From: Pseudomonadota bacterium
Lineage (GTDB): Bacteria > Pseudomonadota > Gammaproteobacteria > Steroidobacterales > Steroidobacteraceae
Assembly: GCA_003242495.1 (NCBI GenBank)
Contig: QGUO01000083.1
Location: 1 to 10,916 of the forward strand
Length of the DNA: 10,916 nt
Direction: 5' to 3'
The position numbers and the translations under genes are program-made. Positions 1 through 6,618 of this stretch are shown piece after piece. How positions within the stretch are numbered: the first letter of the stretch is position 1; every line of letters starts with the position of its first letter. Below the pieces are notes generated by a model. That model did no database searches and was not told the DNA's origin. It saw only the letters and a program-made list of their open reading frames with translations.

Positions 1-467
1 GAGCGGAGCCGGAACCCAGTATAGTCGACATGGGAAGCGGCGACAGCGCGCCGTTTGCGCAGTGTCGAGCGATCGGGCGGACACGGCATGCCCGACGTGC
101 CCGGGTACCCGGGCGGGACAACATAATGTCATCGTCTCGCCACGCAGGACTGCCCGCATGTGATCGTGGGCGGCACACGCGGTGGTGGCGTTCGCCACGG
201 TCGCGCCATCCCCGCGTGCGGTCGCGGTGGCGACGCTCACTGAAACCGCGGGCGCGCGTCGGCGTTTTGCTCGCAGTCCCCGTCAGCGAGTTGCCAGGCG
301 CCCGACACGTTGCGGCGCAGGCGGCGGTGTCGGCGTCCGACGCAGGGGACGCGGCGCCCGGAACCGACGGCCGAGGCCCTCGGGCGCGGGAGGGCGCGCC
401 ATGCGGCTTTCCGCAGGTCAGCGCGACGCGCGGGCGCGCTATGCTGCGGCCGTGGAGGAGGCCTGAC
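1..467. other. Leader region without a convincing gene
   Basis: Several frames stay open here only because the DNA is very G+C rich. Their translations are arginine- and alanine-rich, with no recognisable domain and no good ribosome binding site. The frame of the downstream stress protein is open back to about position 30, but the family homology starts at 468. A perfect 16-base palindrome lies at 99-114. A weak -10-like TATGCT at 440-445 precedes the stress-protein gene, with no matching -35 element at normal spacing. The stretch may hold regulatory DNA or decayed coding sequence; nothing more can be supported. Confidence 0.5.
99..114. repeat. Perfect 16-base palindrome
   Basis: The sequence GCCCGGGTACCCGGGC equals its own reverse complement. 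It could be a protein-binding dyad or a cruciform/hairpin element. No T-run follows on either strand, so a classical intrinsic terminator is unlikely. In DNA this rich in G and C some chance palindromes are expected. Confidence 0.45.
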
Positions 468-902
468 ATGGCGGAGTTCGATGCCATCGTGGTGCCGGTC
501 GACGGCTCGCCCGCCGCGGGTCGCGCCGCGGCGTTCGGCGCGCGCCTGGCCGCGGCCTTGCAGTGTCAAGTCCGTCTGATCTACGTGTTTCCGGCGACCG
601 CCATGGCGGTGATCGGCTTGTCGCGGATGACGCCCGAGGAGATCAAGCAGGCCCAGAACAACGCCGCCCGGGACATCTTCGCCCAGGCACGGGCGGCCAT
701 GACCGACGGCACTGCGCAGGTGGAGGAACTGGTGCTGCTCGGCGATCCGGCGGCCGAGCTGCTGGACTACCTGGGGCGGCACCCGAAGACCCTGGTCGTC
801 ATGGGGCGTCGCGGCCTCTCGCCCCTGCAGACGCTGGTGATGGGCAGTGTCAGCGAGAAGCTTGCCCGCCACGCCGAGGTGCCGGTGACCCTGGTGCACT
901 GA
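468..902 (+). CDS. Universal stress protein, single UspA domain
   Basis: This 144-residue protein covers one complete Usp domain, the usual length for the family. The N-terminus has the first beta strand followed by VDGS, where Asp12 matches the adenine-contacting aspartate of ATP-binding members. The C-terminal half carries the nucleotide motif G-x2-G-x9-G-S (Gly113, Gly116, Gly126, Ser127), so it is probably of the ATP-binding type. Family members are cytosolic dimers linked to survival under stress or energy limitation; a specific role cannot be read here. The ATG at 468 was chosen because the GGAGGAGG stretch ends about 6 bases upstream and homology starts there, although the frame is open much further upstream. 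The gene converges on the pyruvyl transferase gene with only 9 bases between the stop codons. Confidence 0.93.
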   Translation: MAEFDAIVVPVDGSPAAGRAAAFGARLAAALQCQVRLIYVFPATAMAVIGLSRMTPEEIKQAQNNAARDIFAQARAAMTDGTAQVEELVLLGDPAAELLDYLGRHPKTLVVMGRRGLSPLQTLVMGSVSEKLARHAEVPVTLVH

Positions 903-911
903 GCCGGCGGT

Positions 912-2039
912 TCAGGTCCGGATCTCGCTCAGCAGTTTCAGCAACAGCTCGTTGGTGCGCGCTGCGCGCCGCTTCAATTGCGGCACGCGCTCGTTGATGT
1001 GGGTGCGCATCGCGTGGCGGGTATCCCACTTGCGATCGATGCGGCCGATGAGCTGACCGATGCCGATGCTGTCGAGCGGCGGCGTATCGAGCTCGAGGTC
1101 CTCGAGCAGGCCGATTACTTTCGAGGCGTACGGCAGGGGTGCGAAGGGCACGCCACACATGGCGGCGAAGATCAGGAAGTGCAGGCGCATGCCGACCACG
1201 AACTCGAAGCGGCTCATGAGATCGAGGATCTGTCGCGGGGAGTACCTGCGCCTGAGCAGCTCGGCGCGCCCTGCGCAGCGCATGTTGGCGATGACCGCGT
1301 GGCTGTGCTGCACGTCGATGGTCTCCATGGGCGTGAACAGCACGTCGGCATCCAGGCGCTCGATCACGAAGTCGGCCGCATTCGCGAGCAGGAGGTGGTA
1401 CTCCTTGGGGTTGATGTCCGGCGCGGCGGGACCGGGCTCGCGCACGGAGAAGCCGATCAGGTGACGGGCGAACTCCACGCCCTCGGATTGCAGCGTCTCG
1501 GTGCTCAGGGTTTCGGGCTCGATCAGGAAAGCCGGATCGGCGGTGAGATGAATTTCATTGGTGACCCCGATGTCGTCGAGCAGCCGGTAGCCCAGGCGGT
1601 CACGCACCGTGATCACCGTGGAGGCGGCTGCGTTGAGCGCTTCCTTGACGGCCAGCCGTGCCGCGCGTGTCACCAGCGGGCCCGCGCTCACGGCATACAG
1701 GAACACCGGCACGCCGAACTCGTGCGCCAGGTTCACCTCGCGCAGGAACGCCTGCGCCTCGCCATCGTAGAGAATGCCGCCGCCTCCCAGAACGAACACA
1801 TCGAGGTCCTGGATGTACGGTGCGACTTCCTTGCGAGTCATCACCCGGGCATTGACGGCATGCTCGACCTGGTGACGCGCGAGCGTGTCCGCGGTGTTTC
1901 TGGAGAACACGGTGACCTCTGCGCGGACGCTGGCACGCAGTTGCTTGAGCATGCCATCCAGGATGGCCTCATCACCCAGGTTCATCCCGCCATACGAGCC
2001 GGAGATACCGATGCGCAAGGGACGGCCGGCATCGAGCAT
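912..2039 (-). CDS. Polysaccharide pyruvyl transferase family protein (WcaK/CsaB-like)
   Basis: This 375-residue protein has no signal peptide and is likely cytosolic. Features of the PS_pyruv_trans family are visible: the N-terminal glycine-rich motif with GGMNLGDEA (residues 17-25), the GGGG loop (85-88), TADPAF (166-171) and the C-terminal GMRLHFLIFAA stretch (MRLH at 284-287), followed by a conserved PYASKV. Characterised relatives move pyruvate from phosphoenolpyruvate onto sugars of exopolysaccharides or cell-wall polymers as a ketal; the acceptor here is unknown. The ATG at 2039 follows the stop of the upstream FAD gene by 8 bases, and its ribosome binding site (GAGG) overlaps that TGA, so the two are very probably translated together. 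No glycosyltransferase, flippase or polymerase gene is visible nearby, which is unusual for an exopolysaccharide enzyme. A related but different transferase activity is therefore possible. Confidence 0.85.
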   Translation of the reverse strand: MLDAGRPLRIGISGSYGGMNLGDEAILDGMLKQLRASVRAEVTVFSRNTADTLARHQVEHAVNARVMTRKEVAPYIQDLDVFVLGGGGILYDGEAQAFLREVNLAHEFGVPVFLYAVSAGPLVTRAARLAVKEALNAAASTVITVRDRLGYRLLDDIGVTNEIHLTADPAFLIEPETLSTETLQSEGVEFARHLIGFSVREPGPAAPDINPKEYHLLLANAADFVIERLDADVLFTPMETIDVQHSHAVIANMRCAGRAELLRRRYSPRQILDLMSRFEFVVGMRLHFLIFAAMCGVPFAPLPYASKVIGLLEDLELDTPPLDSIGIGQLIGRIDRKWDTRHAMRTHINERVPQLKRRAARTNELLLKLLSEIRT

Positions 2040-2047
2040 GTCATACC

Positions 2048-3616
2048 TCACAAGGGTGTGAGCGACGGCCAGGCGAGCTCGATCCCGTGCCGGACGAGCA
2101 GCGCCTGGAACGCTTCCAGGTGACGCGCCTGGTTGCGCACGTGGCGCGGTGTGGTGCGACGCTCCAGGCACCAGGCGGCCAGAAAGCCGGCAGCCTCCCC
2201 GATGTTCCACTCGACGGGGTGCATGCGATACGCGCCATTGGTGATGTTGGTGACTCCGAGGTTCTTGCCGCCGGGCAGCAGGTTCTCGACGCGCACCGGA
2301 ATCAACGAGCCCAACGGAATCTGAAACGGCCAGCAACCCATGTCCAGGTAACCGGCGCCGCTCACGCGTGGATGCAGGTCGATGCGGTAGCTGCCGATCC
2401 CCACCGAATCGTGGAAACGCTCGGGGCCATCGGGGCGCAACGGGTGAGCAATGTGCTGCTCGAGGACGGTGAACTCGGCGCGGATGCGCCGCGATGAGCG
2501 CACGTACGGGGCCGGGGCAAGACCATCGGGCGTTTGGCCCATGACGTCGCCCCGCAGACGCATGCCGGGATAGCCGGCGCCGCCGTCGGGGCGCGGGGCT
2601 TCGGTCTGCAACCAATAGAGCAGACTCAGGCTCAACTGCCGCGCGGCTTCGAGATTGCGCGCCTGCTCGGCACGGTCCACGCCGATGAGCGGGCCGAACC
2701 AATAGTCGTTCTGCGGCCAGTTGACCACGGTGACGTCACTCGGCGCGAATCCTTCCTCGAAGTTGCTGCGATCCAGAATGCGCCGGTAACGCCACCAGGG
2801 CAGCCCGTCGGGCGACTCGAACAAGCCGCGGTTCAAGGGCTCCCCGGTCTCGGGCTTCACCGTCGTCCAGCTCAGCAGCGGGCCAGGCCAGCCCGGGGGG
2901 CGATGGTCGCGCCACAGCTCATACTGACGCGGCTTGTCGATGGTGTGGTCCTCGCCGGGCCGGTGCTCGATGGCGAAGCACCAGGTGATCGCCTGTTGAT
3001 CGCGGGGATCCTCCCGCTCCGCGGCATGCGGCTCGCCGGTCACCTCGCGCGATTCCGCGCCCACCACGTGCTCCACCTTGGCCAGCTCCAGCAACTCGCC
3101 GTAGGGTGTCGCATCGATGAACATGTCCGCTTCGATGAGCGCATCACGACCCGACTCGAGACCTCTGACGGCCACGCCGGTCACCCGGTCGCCGTGGGTC
3201 CAGGCAGCGAGCGGGCGGTGCGGGTGCATCACGAATACGCGTCCGCCGAGTTGATAGGGGGCCAGCATCTGATGCAGCACGGCCACGGCCACCCGCGGAT
3301 CGTGACAGATGCGACTCACCCAGCCATTGCCGGGGTTGAGTCGTGCCTGCGCGGCGGCCGTGGGCGTGAGGGGGGTGTGCCGCCGGTAATAGTCGCGAAT
3401 GCCGTTGCGTAGCGCCCGGTAGCTGGCCGTGGCGCCGAACGCTTCGATCCACGGGTGCTCGTCCGGCGGCACCGCCTGATTCGTGAGTTGCCCGCCGAGC
3501 CAGGAAGTTTCTTCCGTGAGGATCACCTGACGTCCCAGCCGGGCCGCGGCGATCGCGGCGGCGCACGCCCCCAGTCCGCCGCCGATGATCGCGATGTCGG
3601 TTCGTAATACTTCCAT
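2048..3616 (-). CDS. FAD-dependent oxidoreductase (FAD_oxidored family)
   Basis: This 522-residue flavoprotein opens directly with a Rossmann dinucleotide motif: beta strand, then GGGLGA (residues 12-17), with Glu35/Glu36 at the end of the second strand to bind the ribose. GGQL (41-44) follows. Near the C-terminus (about 445-485) sits the second FAD-contact block, which includes LLPGGKNLGV, ITNGAYRMHP and NIGEAAGFLAAW. This order matches the FAD_oxidored (PF12831) group, some members of which are annotated 'xanthan lyase' without biochemical support. There is no signal peptide, Tat motif or membrane segment, so it is probably cytosolic; the substrate is not evident. It is the first gene of a two-gene unit with the pyruvyl transferase. 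The ATG at 3616 was chosen because the FAD motif begins within the first 12 residues; its ribosome binding site is weak. Confidence 0.88.
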   Translation of the reverse strand: MEVLRTDIAIIGGGLGACAAAIAAARLGRQVILTEETSWLGGQLTNQAVPPDEHPWIEAFGATASYRALRNGIRDYYRRHTPLTPTAAAQARLNPGNGWVSRICHDPRVAVAVLHQMLAPYQLGGRVFVMHPHRPLAAWTHGDRVTGVAVRGLESGRDALIEADMFIDATPYGELLELAKVEHVVGAESREVTGEPHAAEREDPRDQQAITWCFAIEHRPGEDHTIDKPRQYELWRDHRPPGWPGPLLSWTTVKPETGEPLNRGLFESPDGLPWWRYRRILDRSNFEEGFAPSDVTVVNWPQNDYWFGPLIGVDRAEQARNLEAARQLSLSLLYWLQTEAPRPDGGAGYPGMRLRGDVMGQTPDGLAPAPYVRSSRRIRAEFTVLEQHIAHPLRPDGPERFHDSVGIGSYRIDLHPRVSGAGYLDMGCWPFQIPLGSLIPVRVENLLPGGKNLGVTNITNGAYRMHPVEWNIGEAAGFLAAWCLERRTTPRHVRNQARHLEAFQALLVRHGIELAWPSLTPL

Positions 3617-3783
3617 GGACGGTCACTCTGACTCGGAGGCCGGGCACGTCGACGGTGCGTATCCCTGCCGGGTGTCAGCATTCAGTCCGTCCTAACGTCG
3701 CGCCTCGCCCGGTGTTCCCGGTGGGGATGGTGCGCCCAGGCGAGGGCAGTCGTTCTCGTGCCCGCGTTTCGAGGATCACATGC

Positions 3784-3799
3784 GCAACTATTTGGTTGC
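3784..3799. promoter_or_regulatory. Operator-like dyad 1 (GCAAC-N6-GTTGC)
   Basis: The 16-base site GCAACTATTTGGTTGC has perfect 5-base half-sites and overlaps the possible -35 element of the SRPBCC-ArsR unit. The same half-sites and spacer length recur 46 bases downstream. ArsR-family dimers typically bind such short dyads, so self-regulation by the downstream repressor is the likely reading. Confidence 0.55.
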
Positions 3800-3829
3800 A
3801 TGGTGCCTGAAGGGGTGCTAGCGTAAGAG

Positions 3830-3845
3830 GCAACCAGGAGGTTGC
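3830..3845. promoter_or_regulatory. Operator-like dyad 2 overlapping the ribosome binding site
   Basis: The 16-base site GCAACCAGGAGGTTGC has perfect 6-base arms (GCAACC and GGTTGC) around AGGA. It contains the AGGAGG ribosome binding site of the SRPBCC gene, whose ATG is at 3850. It repeats the half-sites of dyad 1. As DNA it may be a second repressor site; as RNA it could fold into a small hairpin that hides the ribosome binding site. The two roles are not exclusive. Confidence 0.5.
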
Positions 3846-3849
3846 GCAT

Positions 3850-4302
3850 ATGACTGATCGCATCGTCAAGCAGGTTGAGTTGCAGGCGCCGGTCTCACGG
3901 GTGTGGCGAGCGCTGACGGATCACGAGGAGTTCGGACAATGGTTCCGCGTCAAGCTCGACGGACCGTTCAAGCCGGGCGCCCTCTCCACCGGCCAGGTGA
4001 CCTACCCAGGGTATGAGCACTATCCCTGGCGAGCCGTCGTGGAGCGCATGGAGCCTGAGAGGCTGTTTTCATTCAGGTGGAACGACTTCGACGAGAAATC
4101 CGGCTTGGACATCTCGGAGCAGCCCAGCACGCTGGTGGAGTTCCGGCTCGAGCCCACGGACACAGGGACGAGACTGACCATCATCGAGAGCGGTTTCGAG
4201 TCGTTGCCGGATCATCGTCGACTCGAGGTCCTGCGGAGCAACACCGAGGGTTGGGACATCCAGGCCAACAACATCGCCGTGCATGTCACCGCGCCCACGT
4301 GA
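3850..4302 (+). CDS. SRPBCC / AHSA1-like domain protein
   Basis: This 150-residue protein is a single START-like (SRPBCC, AHSA1/PF08327) domain of normal length. The N-terminal strand, then residues around PVSRVWRALTDHEEFGQWF (14-32), form the typical helix-turn segment that ends in a Trp-Phe. A later FSFRWNDF stretch and the strand LTIIESGFESLP (109-120), before the long C-terminal helix, also fit. Such domains have a deep hydrophobic cavity that binds lipids, polyketides or other small hydrophobic molecules. In bacteria they are often paired with ArsR regulators, but the ligand is mostly unknown. Translation starts at the ATG at 3850 behind a strong AGGAGG. The gene overlaps the ArsR gene by 20 bases, so the two are one transcription unit. 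Confidence 0.9.
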   Translation: MTDRIVKQVELQAPVSRVWRALTDHEEFGQWFRVKLDGPFKPGALSTGQVTYPGYEHYPWRAVVERMEPERLFSFRWNDFDEKSGLDISEQPSTLVEFRLEPTDTGTRLTIIESGFESLPDHRRLEVLRSNTEGWDIQANNIAVHVTAPT

Positions 4303-4618
4303 TCCGCTGGCTGCCGTTGCGCCTGTCTTCGCCGCGTTGGGCGACCGGACCCGTCTGTCGCTGCTGTCGCGGCTGGCGGACGGCCGCCCGCGGTCGATCG
4401 TGCAGCTGACGCAAGGCACCGGTCTCACCCGGCAGGGAGTGAGCAAGCACCTGGCGATTCTGAAAGAGGCACGACTCGTCAGGAACGAACGCTGCGGAAG
4501 AGAGAGTCGGTACGTCCTTCAGCCCGACGCGCTGATGGAGGCCAGGCAGTATCTGGAGCGAGCCTCGCAACAATGGGACGACGCCGTGGAACGACTCAGG
4601 CGGTTCGTGGAGGAGTGA
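4283..4618 (+). CDS. ArsR-family winged-helix repressor
   Basis: This 111-residue protein is a single winged helix-turn-helix domain of ArsR type. The FAALGDRTRLSLLSRLADG segment (residues 16-34) leads into the HTH; the recognition helix lies around TRQGVSKHLAILKEA (49-63), and the wing follows with GRESRYVL (72-79). The metal-binding ELCVCDL-type motif of arsenic and zinc sensors is absent: the corresponding helix reads RSIVQLTQGTG. It is therefore probably not a metal sensor of the classical type and may respond to a small molecule, perhaps one held by its SRPBCC partner. The ATG at 4283 lies inside the SRPBCC gene with little ribosome binding site, which suggests translational coupling. 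It likely represses its own unit through the two dyads upstream. Confidence 0.92.
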   Translation: MSPRPRDPLAAVAPVFAALGDRTRLSLLSRLADGRPRSIVQLTQGTGLTRQGVSKHLAILKEARLVRNERCGRESRYVLQPDALMEARQYLERASQQWDDAVERLRRFVEE

Positions 4619-4680
4619 GAAGCACCACGATCCCAGCGCTGCGTGCCGTCCTGGCTGGTGATGCGATCACGGTCGCACGG
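4619..4680. other. Short convergent gap with a weak hairpin
   Basis: The 62 bases between the convergent repressor and esterase genes contain a 5-base stem, TGCGA (4662-4666) with TCGCA (4673-4677), around a 6-base loop. There is no T-run on either strand, so it is a poor candidate for an intrinsic terminator; transcripts may overlap here or end by Rho. Confidence 0.25.
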
Positions 4681-6321
4681 CTAGCGTGAGCGCATCTGGG
4701 TTTCGTACAACCGGCGATACAAGCTCACCTTGTCTGGGCCGAGCGAGTCGCCGACGACGGGCGTCTCTGAAAGATGCAGAACCGGGCCGTTCTCGAGGTC
4801 TCTGAACAGCGGCCATGAGGGCAGGCCGTCGCCGTTCGGGTCGCCGGTTTTCGCGAAGTTGACCCAGTAGGCCTGCATCATGTTCGCGACTTTCGCGTCC
4901 CTCGCAGAGGCCAGGGCCAGCTCGGGCGAACTGCTGTCCGGGTACACGCGCAGCACGCCGAGATGGTTGAACACATAAGGCAGCTCGCAGGTGTGACAGG
5001 CGCGCAGATTGCGCGCTCCCTGGGCGTACGGAGGCTCGTGCTCGAAGTAGTACACGTATGCGTGGCGGCCGATCGCACGCTGGCGCTCGGCATAGTGCCG
5101 GGTGATCCAGGCCAGGTTGTCGCTGAACAGGGTGTCGTTCCGGGCTGCCGCTTCGGCGTCGTCTGCGGCCGGGTAGGCCTTCAAGCCCAGCGCGGCGTGC
5201 GCTCCCCAGCGTTGCTCGGCCGTCTCCTGCCAGCGCCGCAGGGTCATCGGCGGCCCGAAGCCTTCGGCGAACGATCCCTCGTCGCGGTTCGAGCCCACCA
5301 GGACATCCACAGGGTTCTGGCGTCCGTCCGCGAACGTGCGGGACAGATCTTCCGGCACGATCCAGCCATCGATGATCATGCCCTGCTTGGGCAGCTTGGC
5401 GGCCGCCTCCCCTGCGGGCAGTGCGCGCAGCGCGGCGAGGTCGTCGGCGCCGATCTGCGCGGCGGCTTGCACGGTCTCCCGTTCTGCGGACTCGCGTGAG
5501 CGCATCGGTGCAAGCGCCAGCCCCATCCAGGTGCCGCTTTGAGAGATGGCGCGTTGGAACAGCCCCTTGGCGAGGGGAGAGCCGACCAGCGCGGCGGACA
5601 TCGCGGCGCCGGCGGATTCACCGAAGATGGTGACATTGTCGGGATCGCCGCCGAACGCGGCGATGTTCTCCTGTACCCAGCGCAGGGCGGCCAAGGCATC
5701 GGCCAGCGCATAGTTGCCGGATGCACCGTGAGGAGACTCTCGGGTGAGTGCCGGATGCGCGAGAAAGCCGAGTGCACCCAGCCGATAATTGAACGAGACG
5801 TAGACCACGCCTGCGGCGGCGAAGGTGTCGCCATGATTGTAGGGCGTGGAGCCCGCGCCTTCGGTGTACGCGCCACCGTAGATCCACACCATGACCGGCA
5901 GCCTGGCATCGGCGGAGGCGGCCGGGGTCCACACATTGAGATACAGGCAATCTTCACTCATCGGCGGCGAGTCGGGCAGATCGACCGCTCTGTTGTGGGG
6001 AACGCGATCCCGTTGATGCGGCTGATGGCAGACGGGACCGAACTCGCCGCCAGGGCGGACACCCTCCCACGGGGCGGCCGGTTGCGGCGGTCGCCAGCGC
6101 AGCTCACCCACGGGCGGCGCGGCGAACGGAATCCCCTTGAACGCCACCACGCCCGCGAGCCGGCCGGGCACGCCCGCGACGCTGCCATGGGTCGTTCGCA
6201 CGGGCTCGCGCAGCAGGCGCGTGACGCCCTCCATGCCATCGCTGCTGCGTTCGTCGGCTGCGTGCGCGGGCGCTGCGGCAGCAAGACAGAGCAGGGTGAG
6301 GAATGCCAGTGAGTGTTTCAT
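4681..6321 (-). CDS. Secreted type B carboxylesterase (alpha/beta hydrolase)
   Basis: This 546-residue protein begins with a Sec signal peptide (Lys3, hydrophobic core about 5-17, cleavage probably near AHA at 19-21), so it acts in the periplasm or outside the cell. Both family signatures are present: EDCLYLNVWTP (123-133) and FGGDPDNVTIFGESAG (223-238) with nucleophile Ser236. The triad is completed by Glu348 (in SNRDEG) and His443 (in ACHTCELPYVF). Cys98 and Cys125 match the usual N-terminal disulfide. Relatives hydrolyse carboxylic esters; the substrate is not evident. Oddities are an oxyanion loop reading YGGAY (148-152) instead of the usual HGGG, and a second cysteine that makes C-H-T-C around the catalytic His. 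The ATG at 6321 was chosen for the signal peptide and a GAGG 5 bases upstream. The gene is divergent from the plus-strand secreted cluster. Confidence 0.94.
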   Translation of the reverse strand: MKHSLAFLTLLCLAAAAPAHAADERSSDGMEGVTRLLREPVRTTHGSVAGVPGRLAGVVAFKGIPFAAPPVGELRWRPPQPAAPWEGVRPGGEFGPVCHQPHQRDRVPHNRAVDLPDSPPMSEDCLYLNVWTPAASADARLPVMVWIYGGAYTEGAGSTPYNHGDTFAAAGVVYVSFNYRLGALGFLAHPALTRESPHGASGNYALADALAALRWVQENIAAFGGDPDNVTIFGESAGAAMSAALVGSPLAKGLFQRAISQSGTWMGLALAPMRSRESAERETVQAAAQIGADDLAALRALPAGEAAAKLPKQGMIIDGWIVPEDLSRTFADGRQNPVDVLVGSNRDEGSFAEGFGPPMTLRRWQETAEQRWGAHAALGLKAYPAADDAEAAARNDTLFSDNLAWITRHYAERQRAIGRHAYVYYFEHEPPYAQGARNLRACHTCELPYVFNHLGVLRVYPDSSSPELALASARDAKVANMMQAYWVNFAKTGDPNGDGLPSWPLFRDLENGPVLHLSETPVVGDSLGPDKVSLYRRLYETQMRSR

Positions 6322-6618
6322 TGCGCCTCGATGCCTGGATGGGGGCAGATGCCCGCGCAGGATGTGATGCACGGCGCTGCGCCGGCCTGCCGAAACGCCG
6401 TCGCGGGCCCGCGGCCTCGCCGGGCTCTCGCCTTGCCGGCATTTTGAACCGGATCCCGCTTGCGCAGTGGTCTGGCAGCGCAATGCTGCAAGCCCGTGGG
6501 GGCAAGCTGCGCTCTGCGGCCAGGCCCTTTGCAGCAGCGGACCCGAAACGTTGCACCCCGGGACGCGCCCGAGTGCCCGGTGGCACGTACCATGGCCGGG
6601 CCTGGCACAGGATCGGAC
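6322..6618. promoter_or_regulatory. Divergent intergenic region, esterase versus secreted cluster
   Basis: These 297 bases must contain the promoters for the esterase and the first secreted protein. No convincing -35/-10 pair is visible on either strand. A 12-base perfect palindrome CGCGGGCCCGCG lies at 6402-6413. An imperfect inverted pair, GCTTGC with GCAAGC, lies around 6459-6494. TGGCAC followed by TGGC, around 6583-6596, recalls a sigma-54 site but has the wrong spacing. Shared control of the two divergent units is possible but is not shown by any single clear operator. Confidence 0.3.

Larger units (their letters stand above)
3617..3849. promoter_or_regulatory. Divergent control region between the FAD unit and the SRPBCC-ArsR unit
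   Basis: These 233 bases separate two divergent units and must hold both promoters. On the plus side a possible -35 TTGCAT (3797-3802) and a weak -10 TAGCGT (3819-3824) are 16 bases apart, with one operator-like dyad overlapping the -35 and another covering the ribosome binding site. No clear promoter is visible for the minus-strand unit. An inverted pair CCTCGCC (about 3708-3714) and GGCGAGG (about 3739-3745) is also present; its meaning is unclear. Confidence 0.4.

Noticed and set aside
145..241. Short translation resembling the end of a second Usp domain (VIVGGTRGGG)
   Set aside because: Only about ten residues resemble the family, the G-x9-G-S part is absent and no frame continues the match; it is probably chance.
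30..467. N-terminal extension of the stress protein in the same open frame
   Set aside because: The translation is Arg-rich and low in complexity with no domain; a strong ribosome binding site precedes the ATG at 468, where Usp homology begins.
237..899. Long minus-strand open frame opposite the stress protein
   Set aside because: It is the antisense of a clear Usp gene, shows no domain and has the composition expected of a high-G+C shadow frame.
978..3412. Long plus-strand open frames opposite the transferase and FAD genes
   Set aside because: They are antisense shadows with no recognisable motif; the minus-strand products have complete family signatures.
3675..3869. 64-residue minus-strand open frame in the divergent control region
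   Set aside because: No ribosome binding site or recognisable motif, and it would cover the operator dyads and the SRPBCC start.
4963..6312. Plus-strand open frames inside the esterase gene
   Set aside because: Shadows of a full-length esterase with both signatures and a complete catalytic triad.
6583..6596. Sigma-54-like TGGCAC...TGGC site before the long secreted paralogue
   Set aside because: The second element is one base off the required GG-N10-GC spacing.
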